NCBI GenBank assembly: GCA_023079485.1
Contig: CM041083.1
Coordinates: forward strand, 145,280,052 to 145,344,051
Reading direction: 5' to 3'
Origin: Archilochus colubris
Lineage: Eukaryota; Chordata; Aves; Apodiformes; Trochilidae
Length of the DNA stretch: 64,000 bases
This document shows, in pieces, positions 48,066 through 62,044 of the stretch (its first letter is position 1; the number at the start of each line of letters is the position of its first letter). The notes beneath the pieces are model-generated. The model did not search any database. It worked only from the letters and a program-made list of their open reading frames with translations, and was not told the DNA's origin. The position numbers and the translations under genes are program-made.

Positions 48066-49387
48066 GTTGCAAACAGCTAATTCAATCTCTTCAAAGTGAT
48101 TAAATATTTGATGAGACAACAGGACTGAATAACATTATTTAACTCTGGGGCAAGCCTTCCTTTCAGTCAGCACTACAGCAGGTGATATTCAGAAGTCCTG
48201 ATTTACCTAAATTATTTTCTGATTCCAAGACTAACAAGTCACATTTATGAAGAAAATAATCAAATTTTTCAACAATATCTGGATAGGCAAACAAGAATCA
48301 GTATTTTCTACCATAAGGTTGTAGGAGGAGATGAAAAGGAAATGTTGACTTTGAGAACATCAGAAAACTAGGGCAAAGTCTGTTATACTGGAAATAACAA
48401 CAAACTACAGTTTATTAAGTTGGAATTCTTGTTGGGTTTTTATATTTGGTTTATATTTGGTCTCCTTTGGTATTAGTACTGTGTAATTATCTTCACTATT
48501 TTACCTGTCCCAGTGGTTTTGCTTGTATCAGACTGAACCTTTTAAACCTTTACCAAAAAAACTTCCTTTTAAAAAAATATTCCTTGGGAGACCAATTCTT
48601 GTAGTGCTCTGTACACATAAGCTGCATGCATTGTCTAATAAACTTCCTAGGTCTTTATATATTTTCCAAAATCAACATCATGTTTAAAATTTAATATTTT
48701 CCCCTTGCTACCTAGAATGGTGTTGCTCTGGCAAATGAGGATTTCAGTGCAGCAGTATCAGATGTTTTCTTCAGACTCCTGCCTCCATCAGACATGTGTT
48801 TTAAATAAAAGTTACCGTAGGTCCCACACCATATCTATTTTCTTTCCCTTAATTCTGTTGTAATAGTTATTCTATCCAAATTTTATCTCCCAGCAATAAA
48901 TGTAAAACTTAATTTAAGCTATACCAATTAGATCTGGGTTTGTGATTTTATCTCCTAGTTATACATTTAATAGTTGATTTAAGCTACACAAATTGCTTTA
49001 GATCCTGGAGAAGGAGGGGGTGTGATCCTGATAAATCATACAGGGTTTCAGATGAAGTGCAAATGTGCTTGGTTAGGAGTTGCTGTTACTCAGGTTCCCT
49101 ATGGTTTTCTTTACTCTAGTAATTGAGCAAATTACAGGTCCAGTCCTATAAACTCTCAGCACATGGAACTTCTGTTTCCAATAGAAGCTCTGTTTGCAAG
49201 ATGCTTGCTCCTAATCCTGGGGCCAGCCAAAACCAAGGGGTCAGGAGGGGCCAGGAGAGGCAGCACATGGCAGCTCTTTTCCAGGAGCAAGCTGAAGGGG
49301 ATGGCCACTCTTTCACAGCTTCCTTTATTCCCTTTTCTCCTTGCCTTGGTAAGGGAGAAAAAGGGAAAGTAAGTAATTTTACTTCTC
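48066..49387. other. Unique DNA
   Basis: No gene was found. A 116-codon plus-strand frame (49123-49473) overlaps a 96-codon minus-strand frame; neither shows a domain, and the first runs into the CR1 scrap at its end. Confidence 0.5.
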
Positions 49388-49455
49388 CATCATCTTTGTG
49401 GCCCTCATCCTTCTTGGGGGCTGCAGAACTGGACACAGTTTCACAGGAGTGGATA
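49388..49455 (-). mobile_element. Small CR1 scrap
   Basis: The plus strand has 'catcatctttgtggccctca', then 'ctgcagaactggacacagtt' and 'tcacaggagtggatag', which are pieces of the antisense CR1 coding region with several deletions between them. Confidence 0.55.
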
Positions 49456-52400
49456 GATAGTGGAAGAGCTTGAACTCAGAATGCAGCAACTTGGAGGTAT
49501 CTATCTCCTGCTTTAAAGGAAAGGATTCTAAGATGAAAGTTTACTGCAACCCAAGGAAAACTACTAAGTTTTCCCAGGATTGTTTCTGGAAGATCTGAGA
49601 ACTTGTTTGAGGAGTTAATTGAAAAAGACCATGCGTAACTAGCTGAAAAACACAGTTCCCATTTAAAATTAAATGTTTGGAAAGTAAAAATATAAAACAA
49701 GATATATGTATCTTTTATGTATCTCATAAAAACAAGATACAGGTACTCAGCCAATTCAGAAAAATAATTTTTAAAAGTATAAAAATCATTGGAGTTTCTT
49801 TCCACTCAGTTTTTATTTCAAATCAAAAATAATAAAAAAAACAAACCTCAACTCCCAAAAAACAAAAAATACCAGCTAAAAAAGCATATCCCACTGCCAA
49901 ATGGATCTGTGAAAACTGCAAGTTGCATTCTTACTCATAAACTTTAACCTGCTTGCTCATTTGTGGGTATATATGGATTCCTTATATTTTTGTTTCTCCC
50001 TTAAGTTTAGGCCACTTAAGATACACTCAGTTTATGTAAAACAGTTCATTGGCATAGTCTTGTATGCCCACACTTATCCTAAAATTTAATGATGCTGTGT
50101 GAGGCACAAGAGATCATTCTCATGCTGCAGTTGTCTACAAATGCTGGCAACCAACATTTCATAGGTAAATTATAGCTAATTTCCTCCCTGTGAAACTTGC
50201 AGATCTCACTGAATTATCTTCTGTAAAATCTATATTTAATAGTGTAGTTTCATTGAATGACATGATAACCAGTATCTTTAAAATAATATAGTGTTCCCAA
50301 GCTCTTAATAACATATTTTAAGAAATAATATAGTTGAATGTAAATTATAAACCTCTTCAGCACCTACTGTCATTTACTACCCTCTTATACTTACACTGAA
50401 CCCATGATGCCTAGGAGCGTTACATTTATTATTATCCCTTAGAGAGGAGTCTTATGGATTTTAGTGTTTTGTTTTATTTCATTTCTCCCAGGAAATATGA
50501 CATTGCTGGAACAACCCACTCTGCTTTTTTCTTGGAAACCTCTTTCTAGTGTCAAATATGGGAACAGAATTTCCAGTGTGAGCAGAGATCTGCAGAGCAC
50601 GGTTCAAATTCAGAGCATATAGTTAATTTGAAACTATTTATCTTTTCTCTATATAGTTTGCATACAGCTGCAGATAGACCAGAATTTATAAGAGTGGCTA
50701 TGATAATGTCTCTCTTTTGCTTTCAAAACATTTCCCCTCAAAATTTCTGGTAAATTAAAAGAGAGTGGGAGAAGTATATCTTTTGTCTATTTTGAGATGT
50801 AAAGTTTAGTCTAATGTCACGAATAAATACTTAGACAGATGGCTACTTTGTGAAAGGAGTATATGTATATTTTTATATCAATACACAAGCACACATCAAA
50901 CACACAAGATTACTAAAAAGGTATTTCTAATTTTAAATACTAAAATGGAATTCCAAGGAATCTTGGGCCTACTGCAGTAACTGAAACCCCTTATTTATCC
51001 TGCAGATCCCTTTGTTCTGGGAAAAGTGTGGGATGAAAAAATAGGTGAGATATTTTGGACCAATAGGTACTATGGGACATCAGCATGGAGGAGTTACAGC
51101 TTATATTTACTTTCATAATGAGTGTATCCTGTAATTTTTAAAATAAAGAATGGTTTCCTGTTTCATAAAATTATACAAAAATGAGGTCTGTTCTTTCATC
51201 CTTGAAAGGAACAGAAAAAATTTTCCTGTTACTATTAACAAGAACAAAATCCAGCCAAAGTGAATACTCAACTTGATATTTACTGATGTGAACCTTGTAG
51301 AAGCTTACCATGTGCAAAACATCACCTTATTTTCTGGTACTCTGCCTACATACAGAAATAGTCTCACAGAAATAGGTACAAACTGAGCAGAAAAAATTAC
51401 TTCAGAGAAATAATTTTATATATTCTGGCTTGGCTACTAAAGGCTTAAGAGCTCCGCACAGTAAGCAGATTCTTATTTTGACTACTGTTCTATAAATAGA
51501 AACAGAAAATGAAAATTCAGTTCACTGGTTAATGAGTATTTTTAGGTATGATGCTGACCAGACTGATGAATGGACAGGCCCTGCAGGAGATTAGATACAT
51601 GACCAACAACAAATCTTGCACAAGCAGCTGAGGGAACTAAACAAACAAGGCATAGATGAGAAAACCCAAGGAAGCTAAAACATTTTGTTGAGATATCGGA
51701 GTGATATAACGAGAGCATCTCAAATAAAAGCAACATAAATAAATGAAAGACATTATAGGATTGTGAATATAGCTATTATGATCACTTTTGAATGCATTCA
51801 ATTATTTTACTTAAGGAACTATTTAAGAAATTCAATTATTTTACTTCAAAAATAGTCCACAACAGCCTAAGCCAAAACATGAAGCATAGGCTCACTTATT
51901 TTTGAATTACAGAAGGAGCTTACTTGTGGTGACTTTTGATCTATGACAACTCATAATTTATGAGATAGTTCACAAATTCCATATTTTAGCACAAGACATT
52001 ACTAAATGATAATGAAGTAAATAAAGAGGTAATTTAAGCATTGCAAATTATCAAGGAGTAGGCACAGGGAAAGGGCAAGAAGGCAGCACTCATAAGATTT
52101 TATGAAACTGTTTTTTTTAACCTATTCTTACAACTTGATATTCAACAAAATTACAGCAACTCAATGATTTTGTGTAAACTGATTATGTGAAATGACACTT
52201 GATTTACATTCTGTCATATTTCATTGAGCTTCCTCTCCAAACTTCTTGCATAGAAGTGTTAGATATTATGAGAAGCATTTATCCTTGTAGGCAGGTGTAG
52301 GTAGGAATAAATATGTTGATTCTAAGGTTGAAGAAGCTGGCATATATCAATTAAATTGAGGGGATGCTGACCTAATACTTAGCTTTAGCCAGATATTTAA

Positions 52401-52681
52401 TTTCTTGCTGGTAATGAATTTCCATTATCAGACTCTACTCAATGCATTTCTGGAAGTGCCTTTGTGTAGCAAACCAGTGTAGATAATTGGCACTCTAACA
52501 GGCTGTTAACACTCTCTGTAAAAAAATGCCATATAGGCAAATAAACTGCAAGGTTTCATAGCTGCCAGCAGCCAGTGTTTTTACAAATATTTGCATGCAT
52601 GATTAGAAGTAAATGATTAAATTCTGAGCTGTCCGTTTTAGAAATCTGTACATCTGATGACAATTCAATTTTGGAAATTAC

Positions 52682-52713
52682 ATTATTATTATTATTATAA
52701 GTAGTAGTAGTAG
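52682..52713. repeat. ATT then GTA trinucleotide microsatellite
   Basis: About five ATT units followed by four GTA units. Confidence 0.9.
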
Positions 52714-53287
52714 TATTTTAAATATATTTAAATACCAGAGCAGAACAAGACAAAAAGATATTTTTAACAAATTGCCTAGTGTGGATTTTTGTCATAGCAT
52801 TCCTTTTTGGTTAAAAAAAAATCTACATTCTTTAGGAAAGAATTTTTATTTCCCTGTATACTTATAGGTATGGGATATGAATGATCAAAGAGCCTCATCT
52901 ATAACTGCTTTTATTTCACTCTGAAAGAGGCAGAGTGAAGTCTTAAATGAAGTAGCTCCTGAGCTAGCTTATTTCTCAGACTGTGGAGGTATAAAGAGTA
53001 CAGAACTGGATGTCTAACTTTTAGCAGATGGATCCTCCAATTTTGTCTTTTTTTCCTCTTCTTCTGAATGCATATGTGTGAGTTTGTATTTTTGTATAAG
53101 TACATTCTTAGTGACAGTTTTTATACAGTCAGCCTCAGAGCTTGCAAGACAGGTAGAGAATCATGAAGAGAACAGTCCTCTAATTTATTATGCATTCAGG
53201 GATGTGAAAGATGGAATCTATATCTAAAAATATTCTCATAGGGCAGCCATATTCAGCATCAGCTCCATGATTATTTGTGCAGAAGTT

Positions 53288-53320
53288 AAAAAAAAATATA
53301 TATATACATATATATATATT
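53288..53320. repeat. TA microsatellite
   Basis: A run followed by TA repeats broken once by CA. Confidence 0.92.
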
Positions 53321-53569
53321 ACTAATGTAGTATCTATTAGTTGGACAAACTGAATCAAGGCAGAACTCTGACCACTTCTATGGACAATGACCCTTACTGT
53401 GTATCTTAGAAACTCAGAGAAATAGGTATATTTTGGCGCTGTGGGAAGTGAGTAGGAAGAAAGAATGCATACAGTCAAAATTCACAAATTAGTGCGAGGT
53501 TTCTCTCCTCTTATATTTTTAAAGGTTTTAGTCTGTAAAGAAAACATATATAACACTCTTTAGCACTTC

Positions 53570-53990
53570 TCACTTGATGATACATGACCAAAATTAGAAA
53601 TAGCTTTGCAAAATACAAATCATTCCAGACAAACATGAATACTTTATTTTGCTAAAGTGACAAAACCAACTGACGAGGGGAATGAAGTAGATGTGATATA
53701 TCTAGCTTTTATTAAAGCATTTGATATAATGTCAAGTGAAATTCTACTCACAAAATTAATTCAAATTGGCATGGATATGAGCACTGTCACACGGAATGAA
53801 AACCTGCTGAAGGAATGCAAACAGTGCACTGATACATGGCAATATATTCAACTGAATTTACAGCATGTAAATGAAATTTGGAGATAATACTAAGTTCATT
53901 TGGGAGGTGTTATGAAAACCTCCAAGGAAAGAGAAATAGTACAGAAAGAGACCGAGAATTAGTAATATGCACATAAATATCAAAATGTTT
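53570..53990 (+). mobile_element. Old CR1/L3-type reverse-transcriptase fragment
   Basis: Highly diverged sense CR1. The order 'caaatcattccagacaaac' (an NQSCQTN-like segment), then 'gtagatgtgatatatctagc', then a later 'aaatttggagataatacta' (the FADDT region) and 'ttgggaggtgtt' follows the reverse-transcriptase domain with deletions. The divergence is much higher than in the other copies, so this is an old insertion of the type shared with turtles and crocodilians (inference). Confidence 0.75.
53657..53887 (+). pseudogene. Old CR1 reverse-transcriptase fragment
   Basis: An open frame of 76 codons. 'EVDVIYLAFIKAFD' aligns with the family motif VDVIYLDFSKAFD, with the aspartate after YL replaced by Ala; that aspartate is one of the three catalytic acidic residues, so the copy is dead. 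'SEILLTKLIQIGMD' follows as expected for the next segment. The remainder is too diverged to place. Confidence 0.7.
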
Positions 53991-54100
53991 TTCAGTTCCA
54001 TAAATTTTAAGACCAGTAGGAATTGCAATGGTGATCTAGTCTGACCTCCTGCATACCACAGAACACAGAATTTTAAAAAGTACTTTCCATATAACCTTAA
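53991..54100 (-). mobile_element. Old CR1-type 3' end, opposite orientation
   Basis: The plus strand shows 'ttaagaccagtaggaattgc' then 'gtgatctagtctgacctcct' and 'gcataccacagaacacagaa', the antisense 3' end of an old sauropsid CR1 type. It abuts the plus-strand fragment before it in a tail-to-tail arrangement. Confidence 0.75.
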
Positions 54101-57100
54101 GATGAGAAAGGCCCTCTATTTGAGAAATAAATCTATTCTCAATTTTAAAACTTCACATTTTAGAGAATTTATCAGGATCCTAGATACATTGTTTCAATGG
54201 CTAATTATCTTTGCCATTACTAAAAGTATTATATGTTATTCAAAACAGAGAAGTTGCACCTGCATGCAGTTTTAGAATATATAACCCATACCAAGGGTAT
54301 TAAATAAAATGGAAATTTTGCAAAACACTGAAATGAAAAAGCCCCTTGGGATACTGAATAGAAAACTTCAATTGGAATTTGACCTTTCCAGTGGCAACAG
54401 TGAATTGTAACAAGGGCATTTTGAGCTACAGAGATAATAAGTCATAGACCAAATGTATTATTTCTTTATGCCACATAGTTTTGTTGCAGTCAGTGTTTGA
54501 ATTCAAATATAGGTACTTTGGAACCAGATGCCTCTACACTGCTGTTTAAGATTGGACAAGAGTGTTCTTTGAAAATAATCTCTCATCCTCACTTAATTCT
54601 CCCCAGCTTGCATAGCAGAGCAATGTCAGAACACACAACAAGGTTTCTTCAAATAACTCTGAACTGAAAGATTGATTCAAACTCAAGGTTTTTGAGTCTG
54701 TATAAGCAGAGTAATCCTGAAGTTATGCTTTAGAACAAATCCAGTGTGAACATCAGGTCCCAGACTTCAATGGTTTCACTGTACAGGTTAATTCCTGTTG
54801 TGCTACTCCACCAGCTAATTCAGACATTGCTGCAGAAATACTGAGCTTTGGCAAGAAAAAAGTAAGTCAAGGATTAAGCAGTGATTCATTCACTTGAGCA
54901 TTATACACGTAATTAGCTTTTCAGCTTGTAAAAGAGGGGATATTGCCATCTGAAGCCATTGGAGGCTACACCAACAATAGAGCAAGACTTACTTCAAGTG
55001 GTGTCAGTGATATAAGATGGTAAGAATGTAAGTTCAGGAAGGATATTTCGTTTGAATGTCTGTATAAAATTTCTGACAATAAAGTGTGATTACTTTGTCA
55101 AAATGACAGCTAAGGAAAGTATGGAGGACAAAGCATGTAGGGCACTTAAAACTCATCTGGACAAAGACACTGTAGAAAGCAATATTTCAGTGTCATGGAA
55201 ACAGATTGAATCCTTAATTAGATGAATTCTTTCTCTATCTCTGGCTCCCTTAAGTACAGAGGTTCATAATTAAATATTCATCTATTTCAACAGTGGGCGA
55301 TAGGAGCCTGATAAAGAAAAAAGGAACAAAATAAAATTTAAATTATAGTAAAGGTAATTACAAGCTTTGAATATTCCTAATCCCTACCACATTTTACCTT
55401 TACATTACCCTTCCCCAAAATGTTTCTAGGCCAAGATTCAGAGCAGTTGTACTAATACACATCAGCTCAATCTTCATTGTTGTATTATAAGCACTATCCT
55501 GTGTGCTATTGTTGTTAGTACACAGGATTTCAAAAGATTTTTTTCAGAACAGCAAACAAATCAATCTGAAAATGTGTACTGGTCATCTGTGCTGACTGAC
55601 GAGCATGGAAGTCTGATATGTAACATAGATGAGTTGTGGATCTATTTTTGGGACCACAAAAACTACAATCTTACTTAAAATCATTAGCTATTCTACCCCC
55701 AGGGCCTGGAAATATGAACTACTTATTTGCTTGGTTATTCCCATGCCAAATTATATGTCATATGAGAATGCAGGTGCTGGTAGAATGAGCAACCAGCTAA
55801 CAACATTGCCCAGTTTCTCCTCTGACATCTGGAGACCTCTAACAATAAACCCCATCTGTTCTTCTCAGATATTACTTCACAGAGTGATCAAGGACAATAA
55901 TTGCACCTAATAGCTAAATAATCAGTTCTAAATCTTGGCACAGACTCCATATACACTGGAGTGTATATTTAGTTTTATACTTTAAAACTAGGTGAAGATC
56001 ATAGAAGCAGGAAGAACCGATGTATTGCTGGAGTTTCTCTCTTCTCCAAGAGGAGAAAAAACAAACAAAACACCCCAACAACAACAACAAAAAAACCTGA
56101 TCTGTTATATTTGATCTACTTTTTAGGATTTATTTGCCAGTATAAAGTATTCATTTCTACTTTAAAAGAACACTCAAATCCAAACAAAAAACAAAACAAT
56201 CCAAAGCAATTTAGTGAAAGTACATGCGTCAAGGGAAGGAAATCGGTATGGCTTTTCTGAAGATAACTTTTAAACAGCTTTGTCTTACTCAGATTGTTGC
56301 TCTTATAGGTAAGACCATCAAGGATTCTTCAAGTCTTAAAATAATGTTGGTCCATAAGAGAAGCAGTGAATGAGTCATATTCCCTAATGAATGTTGTGCT
56401 GTTCCTCTGAGAGAATGAATGTGTCCACCTCTTCAGAGAGTTCTGGACAGTCAGAGGGAGGGAAACAGGTAACAAAACTTATTTTGATGAATGAGCAAAA
56501 GATGTAGCTCCATAAATGCAAAACTGAAGTATAATCAAAAGGGCACTTTTGCAGAAGTTAGCTTCTAATCTCAAGAAGGAGGGGCAAAAAAAATAGGAGA
56601 TGTGTGGATAAGTATCTAATTCAGGCTCTTTTTTTCCTAAAGATCATAATCCATGAAGTTGGGGATTTTTTTGAGAAAAAACACTTGAAATAAAAAGGTA
56701 AAACAACAAGTAGCATTTAGAAAAGCAGGACCATCTATGAGCAAAACCAGGGTTATGCATCATTAAAATAAGTTAGTGTTTCCTGACACTTAAATGTACA
56801 ATGACAATAAGAAAAAATTAAACCTGCAAGTGGGGAACTAAGTGAGAAACCAATTTCATGCAAAATAGGCAGTATTGGAAACAAAAGAAGCACTCTAAAG
56901 TACAATAGCCTTTCTTGGAACTGTGACCAATTACCTGGCAAATTTCTAGCACCTGGAGAGCTTGAGAGTGATACCTCAAAAGAGCTTGAATCAAAGCAAA
57001 TATGCTAAGCAGCAATATAGAAGAAAAATCAGAGTTAACTCAAAATTTGCAACAAGGCTATAACTGCAATAGTTAATCCTGTAAAAAAAAAAATTTAACC

Positions 57101-59058
57101 CATCCTTACATTGCAAAGAAAATACAGTGGGACATAGTTTAATTCCCAATGGTGTTATCATGTAAATGAGCAGGAGGATATAACATAAAACGTATAAATT
57201 TTTATTGGTCACTGTCAGTTTAGTTCCAACTCTGTCCCAGGCAAAACCAGTTCAATAACTCAATTTGTCTGGTATACAATTAAAGAAGGAGGTGCCTAAA
57301 TTTAGGAAGAACTGAATAGACTTAAACCCATCTTTATTTCAGTTTTTATCTGAGCTGTTACTTAAGCTCAAAAAATAAATGTATATGTACTAAACTGGGT
57401 ATCTACTAAACTAATTTCTTTAGAATCAACCAGAATTTTTCTAGAGCATATCTACAATCTGACCACTATAGCTTTCCACAAGATAATAGAATAAAAAATA
57501 TCATAAATAAATGCAAATATTTTGACTTTTCGTTGGAATGAATTATTTTCTGATTAATTCTTACCCTTCTTCCTTTAGGCTGACTGCAAGTCATCTATCA
57601 AATATCAGTTACAAGAAGAAGAAAAGAAAGTGAAATAGTCAGGAATAGCTGCTATGAAATAATACATACAATAGTGAGAGCAGAAGACAAAACTGAACTG
57701 AACATTAAATACATACCATTCTTTCTAAAATGCTAAAAAAAAAATAAAAAATACTATGTCTGATATTTTTCACCAGATGATGAACAGTTTCAAACAATAG
57801 AAAGGATGGGTGGAATTCATTTTACCTCATTTTTGACATCTGGCCAACTTAATCTTTTTCAGACAGCTGAAAGAAATATACAGTTTCAAGGCACACTTCA
57901 TCTAGTGGTAAAGCAGAAGTTCGAAACCTGAAATGAACCACTTCTTCAAAGCGCCTGTTTCTTTCACAGACTAGAAAAAGGAATCTATCTGATGTGATAC
58001 TTACATTTGGGACACTTTTTTTTTTTTTTTTTTCCCCCAATGTTCAATAAATAAATAGCTGAATTGTTGTCAGAGTAAAAATTGTATTTTATTGCTGCTT
58101 CTCGGGCTCCACTTTTTTAACAGCTGCGTGAGTTCCTACAGTTTTAAGCTAAGAAAACAAGATCAAAGAATAGGAACCCTGGTGATGTTTTCTTTGAAAA
58201 ACACTATTTGTGTTTCCATTTGATCTCATAAGTATTTGTATTCCTGCTGAAACAAGCTATTACCCTTTAAAATGTTGGTAAGACATAAAAAAATACGAAC
58301 AATTAAGGAAAAATTACAGAGTACGTAATTTTATGTTGCCACCTTAATAGAGCTTTTCATTTTCTATCATAATCAAATATTAGTGTTAATGTGAAAGCTT
58401 TGACTATGTCTTTGTATTTTCTTAATATTTGAAATATGAATGATTTCCCTGATATTGCAGTATCCATTGATAGAGTCTGTTACATGCTTGACCTGATTGA
58501 AAGGTTACTTAGATAAAAATTTCATCCAAGAAAGCCTTTAACTAAGGTATCTAATGAAAACAAGTTCATATGTTATATTCTGGGAAGTTTTTTGTGTTTT
58601 TTATTTCATATGTGATATTTTACATCTTTGTATGCATGAGGTATCTTGCAGGCTTGTAATATTTTTACTTTATTTCTGAAACTCAGTCACAAGTTTTGTA
58701 AACTTCAAGATTTCATTTTAGTTGACATTAATATAATCTGCTACCACTCTCTTGGTTGAGTGTGTTGAAGGTTTGCACTGCTTCTTAAAATAACAAGCAA
58801 AAGCTGTGGTGAGCCACCCATAAATTTGTTTTTAAGACAGTGTCTCAGTATGCTTTTCTATCACAAGATTTAAGAAAATTAAATATGCCTTGGTGATACC
58901 ACAATGTTATTTTACTTAGTGAAGGAAGACTGGTGTGTATATAATGGAGTAAAATAATAATGGGTGACTATTTTACACCTAGTGGTCAAAATAGGATTTT
59001 TTTTTTTTTTTTTTTTTTTTGCATAATACACAGTATTGATAATTTAAATTCAATCTTT
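54101..59058. other. Unique AT-rich non-coding DNA
   Basis: No gene or repeat family was recognised over about 5 kb. An A/C-rich patch lies at 56056-56096, a T run at 58017-58032 and a T run at 58997-59020 just before the next CR1. Open frames up to 93 codons (55629-55910, plus) show no domain. Confidence 0.55.
58997..59020. repeat. Poly-T run of 24
   Basis: Uninterrupted T run 38 bases left of the 3' end of the minus-strand CR1. CR1 does not normally carry poly-A, so it is probably independent. Confidence 0.95.
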
Positions 59059-59455
59059 AGAATCATAGAATGGTTTGGGTTGGGAGGGACTTTAAAGATT
59101 GTCTACTTCCAAAATCCCTGCCATGGCTGGGGACACATGCCATTAGAAAACTTTGCTCAAAGACCTGTCCAACCTGGCCTTGAACACTTCCAGGGAAGGG
59201 ACATCCACAGCTCCTGTGGGAAACCTGTTTCTGTGTCTCACCACCCTCAGTGAAGGATTTCTTTCTAATGTCTTAATTCTCTCAGCCTGTCTTCACAGCA
59301 GAGGTGCTTTAGCCCTCAGATCATCTCTGTGGCCCTCTGGACTCAATCCAAGAGCTCCATGTCCTTCCTGTTCTGAGGGCTCCAGAACTGGACACAATAC
59401 TCCAGGTGGGGTCTCAAGAGAGTGGTGTAGAATCGCTTGACCTGCTGGCCATGCT
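59059..59455 (-). mobile_element. CR1 LINE, minus strand
   Basis: The plus strand starts AGAATCATAGAATGGTTTGG and continues 'gttgggagggactttaaaga', 'ccttgaacacttccaggga', then jumps from 'tctttctaatgtcttaattc' (about 59259-59278) to 'tctcagcctgtcttcacagc', so about 100-150 bases of the usual C-terminal coding region are missing. It ends near 'tgctggccatgct' at 59454. Confidence 0.93.
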
Positions 59456-62044
59456 ACATTTATTCCATGCTTCAAGTAGCTAGAGAAGGGATAATCCAAT
59501 GGTTTATCTTAATCTAAATTATTTCTTCTCTGCAAAATCCATCTTTACACAATTTGGCTAATTCAATTAGGCCAAGGAAACAAAGGCATTTTGTGCTTAT
59601 CTAGGAATTAAAAGTCCAAGTTCTGTGTGCAATGCATGGAATGGTTTGGCACATACAAATGTTTATAGAAGAGCAAAAGCAATATACATAGGGGATGCAT
59701 AAGCTTAGGAAAAACACAAAATATGAAGTCGTTTAAAATCCCCCTTTTTTTTTTTTCTCTGTGATTAACTGCAGATTGCAATCCTGAGTGACATGGTCCT
59801 GTGAGACTTGGATCACAGCTTAAAACAAATAATTACTTTGGATGTAGACATTTAACTTGTACTTTCTTTTTAAAATTAGTGTTTCCAGCTATATTTAGCA
59901 GAACACCACTTTGAGCTGAGTGGGATCAATCTGATGTTGTCACACACATATCAGAGGGGAAAAAATGAGACAGAGATGCAATGACCTAAGGGAAGCACCA
60001 GTTGTACCAATATGGAGAAAGAAATGAGCTTCGTGAGTCAAGGAGAGGAAGCAAACAGGTATGTGATAACTGACTCCCAGACCCCCAAATCGTGTGTCTA
60101 ACTATCATGGTGAAAAAACAGAGAAACTGTGTTATGAGCAAGAATTCTAAAGTAGAGCTTCTACCACTCGTATAAGCTCCTTCATGACATGTTATGAGTC
60201 AGACTCCTTCATGCTTACTACTTTTGTAACCCCCAGGAATCTTGGATTCTTCCATGTATGGTATGACATCCCCACAAGGTGGAATGATGGATGTTGAGTA
60301 ATGAGAGGATGAAAAATGATACCCAGTGTCCATGTCTGTTGCCCTCAATGGGAACTGAGAATGATCTGGTACCATCAGGTTCAGGGGACTAAAAGATTAG
60401 ATTGCAAAAAAGGAAGAACCTACTTGCTCCTCTGCATAGTAAATGTAATAAATGTAGTACTCTACATTTGCATGAGCTTTGACATAAGTATAACTGACTT
60501 TGTAAGCTGCCCTCACACACCTAAAAGTAGTTTTTAAAAATAATTTGATCCATAGGATCCGAGTGGCAGATTTTTATCATTAATACCACATTTTGAAATT
60601 AATATGACAATGCTAGATCAAAACAATTCAGAACTAAAATGCAGTGCAATGATATTTTTTGTATTCATTAAAGCCTAAGTCAAAGTATGATTTAAAAAAA
60701 AACATGAAATATAAGGATTGCTATTCTTTGCAGCTTTAAGATTTCTTAACTTTCATTAAATTACTTGCATATTAATTAATCATTATAATGAGGAAAAAAA
60801 AGATTAAAAATTAAATTAGTTTATTTTTTTCTGCATTCTGCAGCTCACATTAATACAAGAGTCCAAAGATAATAATTCTAGCTAATTTAATGAGTAATCT
60901 GAAAGGGAATGATTTATCTACGTGAACCACACACATAGCTAAAGCTCCCCCTGTGCCAGATTTTAAATTTACATTGTCTTTGCTTTGTTCTTCAGGCACA
61001 CACTTACACACATGTACACAAACACATTCAAATATTTTCACACAATGAAAAGAAAGTTATAATGGAAATAAGACAGCTCCTTGGAGAGCTGGTCATTGTA
61101 TGCTCTAGTGGATTAAGAATACTCAATTCCCAGTTCTTTGGAGAAGTATTTCTCAACCTAGGAGTGTAGCCTCCTGGGGAGGAGTGCAAGTAAACCCCTT
61201 TTAAAAAAGTTTTTTCTTCTTCTTTTCACTTTGTTTTCAGTTGAAACTCAGCAAAGACTAAGTCATAAAGGCTCACCATGTGAAGCAAGCAAGGAAAAAA
61301 ATAAATCAAAGAAAAATGACAGACAGAGCTGGCTACTTTGTGCCTTGTTATTTGTAATATCAGACTGTGTTTTGAATTTATTTTGCCAAATCACTCTCTA
61401 CTGAAACTCAGGGACAGATCAGTATTTTCTTCTACTTAGCAATGAAGTTACCTAACTAAAACTTTAAAGTATCCTACTGTAAAAATAAAAAAGTGTGCAT
61501 CCTTAGCATTATATCCTTTGTCATACACTCAAGCATAAAGATGTATGTTTTTTATTTAAAAAAAATAGAACTATCAACACTGCTGATTCCTACTTTAACT
61601 GATAGCTTGCATTCACTTAAAAATTTCATTTGAACAAACTCATTCCACTTTGTATAGCCTACCAGTATGTTCATGCCTAAAAGATGACATTCAAACACAG
61701 CAAAAAGGTGTACAATGGAGGTCTGTATCTGTGTAGGTTAAAAGTTTACTGAGTGGTGGAAAGTCAAGCTTTCAGAACACTGTGATGTGGAATTTCACTA
61801 CGTGATTGAATTATTATCTGGTCTCATAGTTGAAAATCCTAAATTAAGAAACCCACTATCACCAATAGTTCTCCCATTCTATCTACTACGGTTACATTGT
61901 CTGTAATAGACTTCTGGTTTATCACAATAGTTTTGGAAGCTCTACATTTCAAAGAGATTTTGATAATCGTCGTTAAGATATTTTTTTATGTGAACTGTAA
62001 TTTTTTTCATTTTCATCCTTATTACATTTCCAATGAAGCAGGTA
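59456..62044. other. Unique AT-rich non-coding DNA
   Basis: No gene was recognised. An A/C-rich simple repeat lies around 60995-61027, inside an otherwise ordinary AT-rich stretch. Confidence 0.5.

Larger units (their letters stand above)
49456..53569. other. Unique AT-rich non-coding DNA
   Basis: No gene or repeat family was recognised. Simple repeats at 52682-52713 and 53288-53320 are listed separately. The longest open frame (49476-49805, minus, 109 codons) has no domain. Confidence 0.55.

Noticed and set aside
57898..57928. tRNA-like A/B-box text (tagtggtaaag ... gttcgaaacc)
   Set aside because: The two boxes are only about 16 bases apart and no cloverleaf or SINE body is visible; likely chance.
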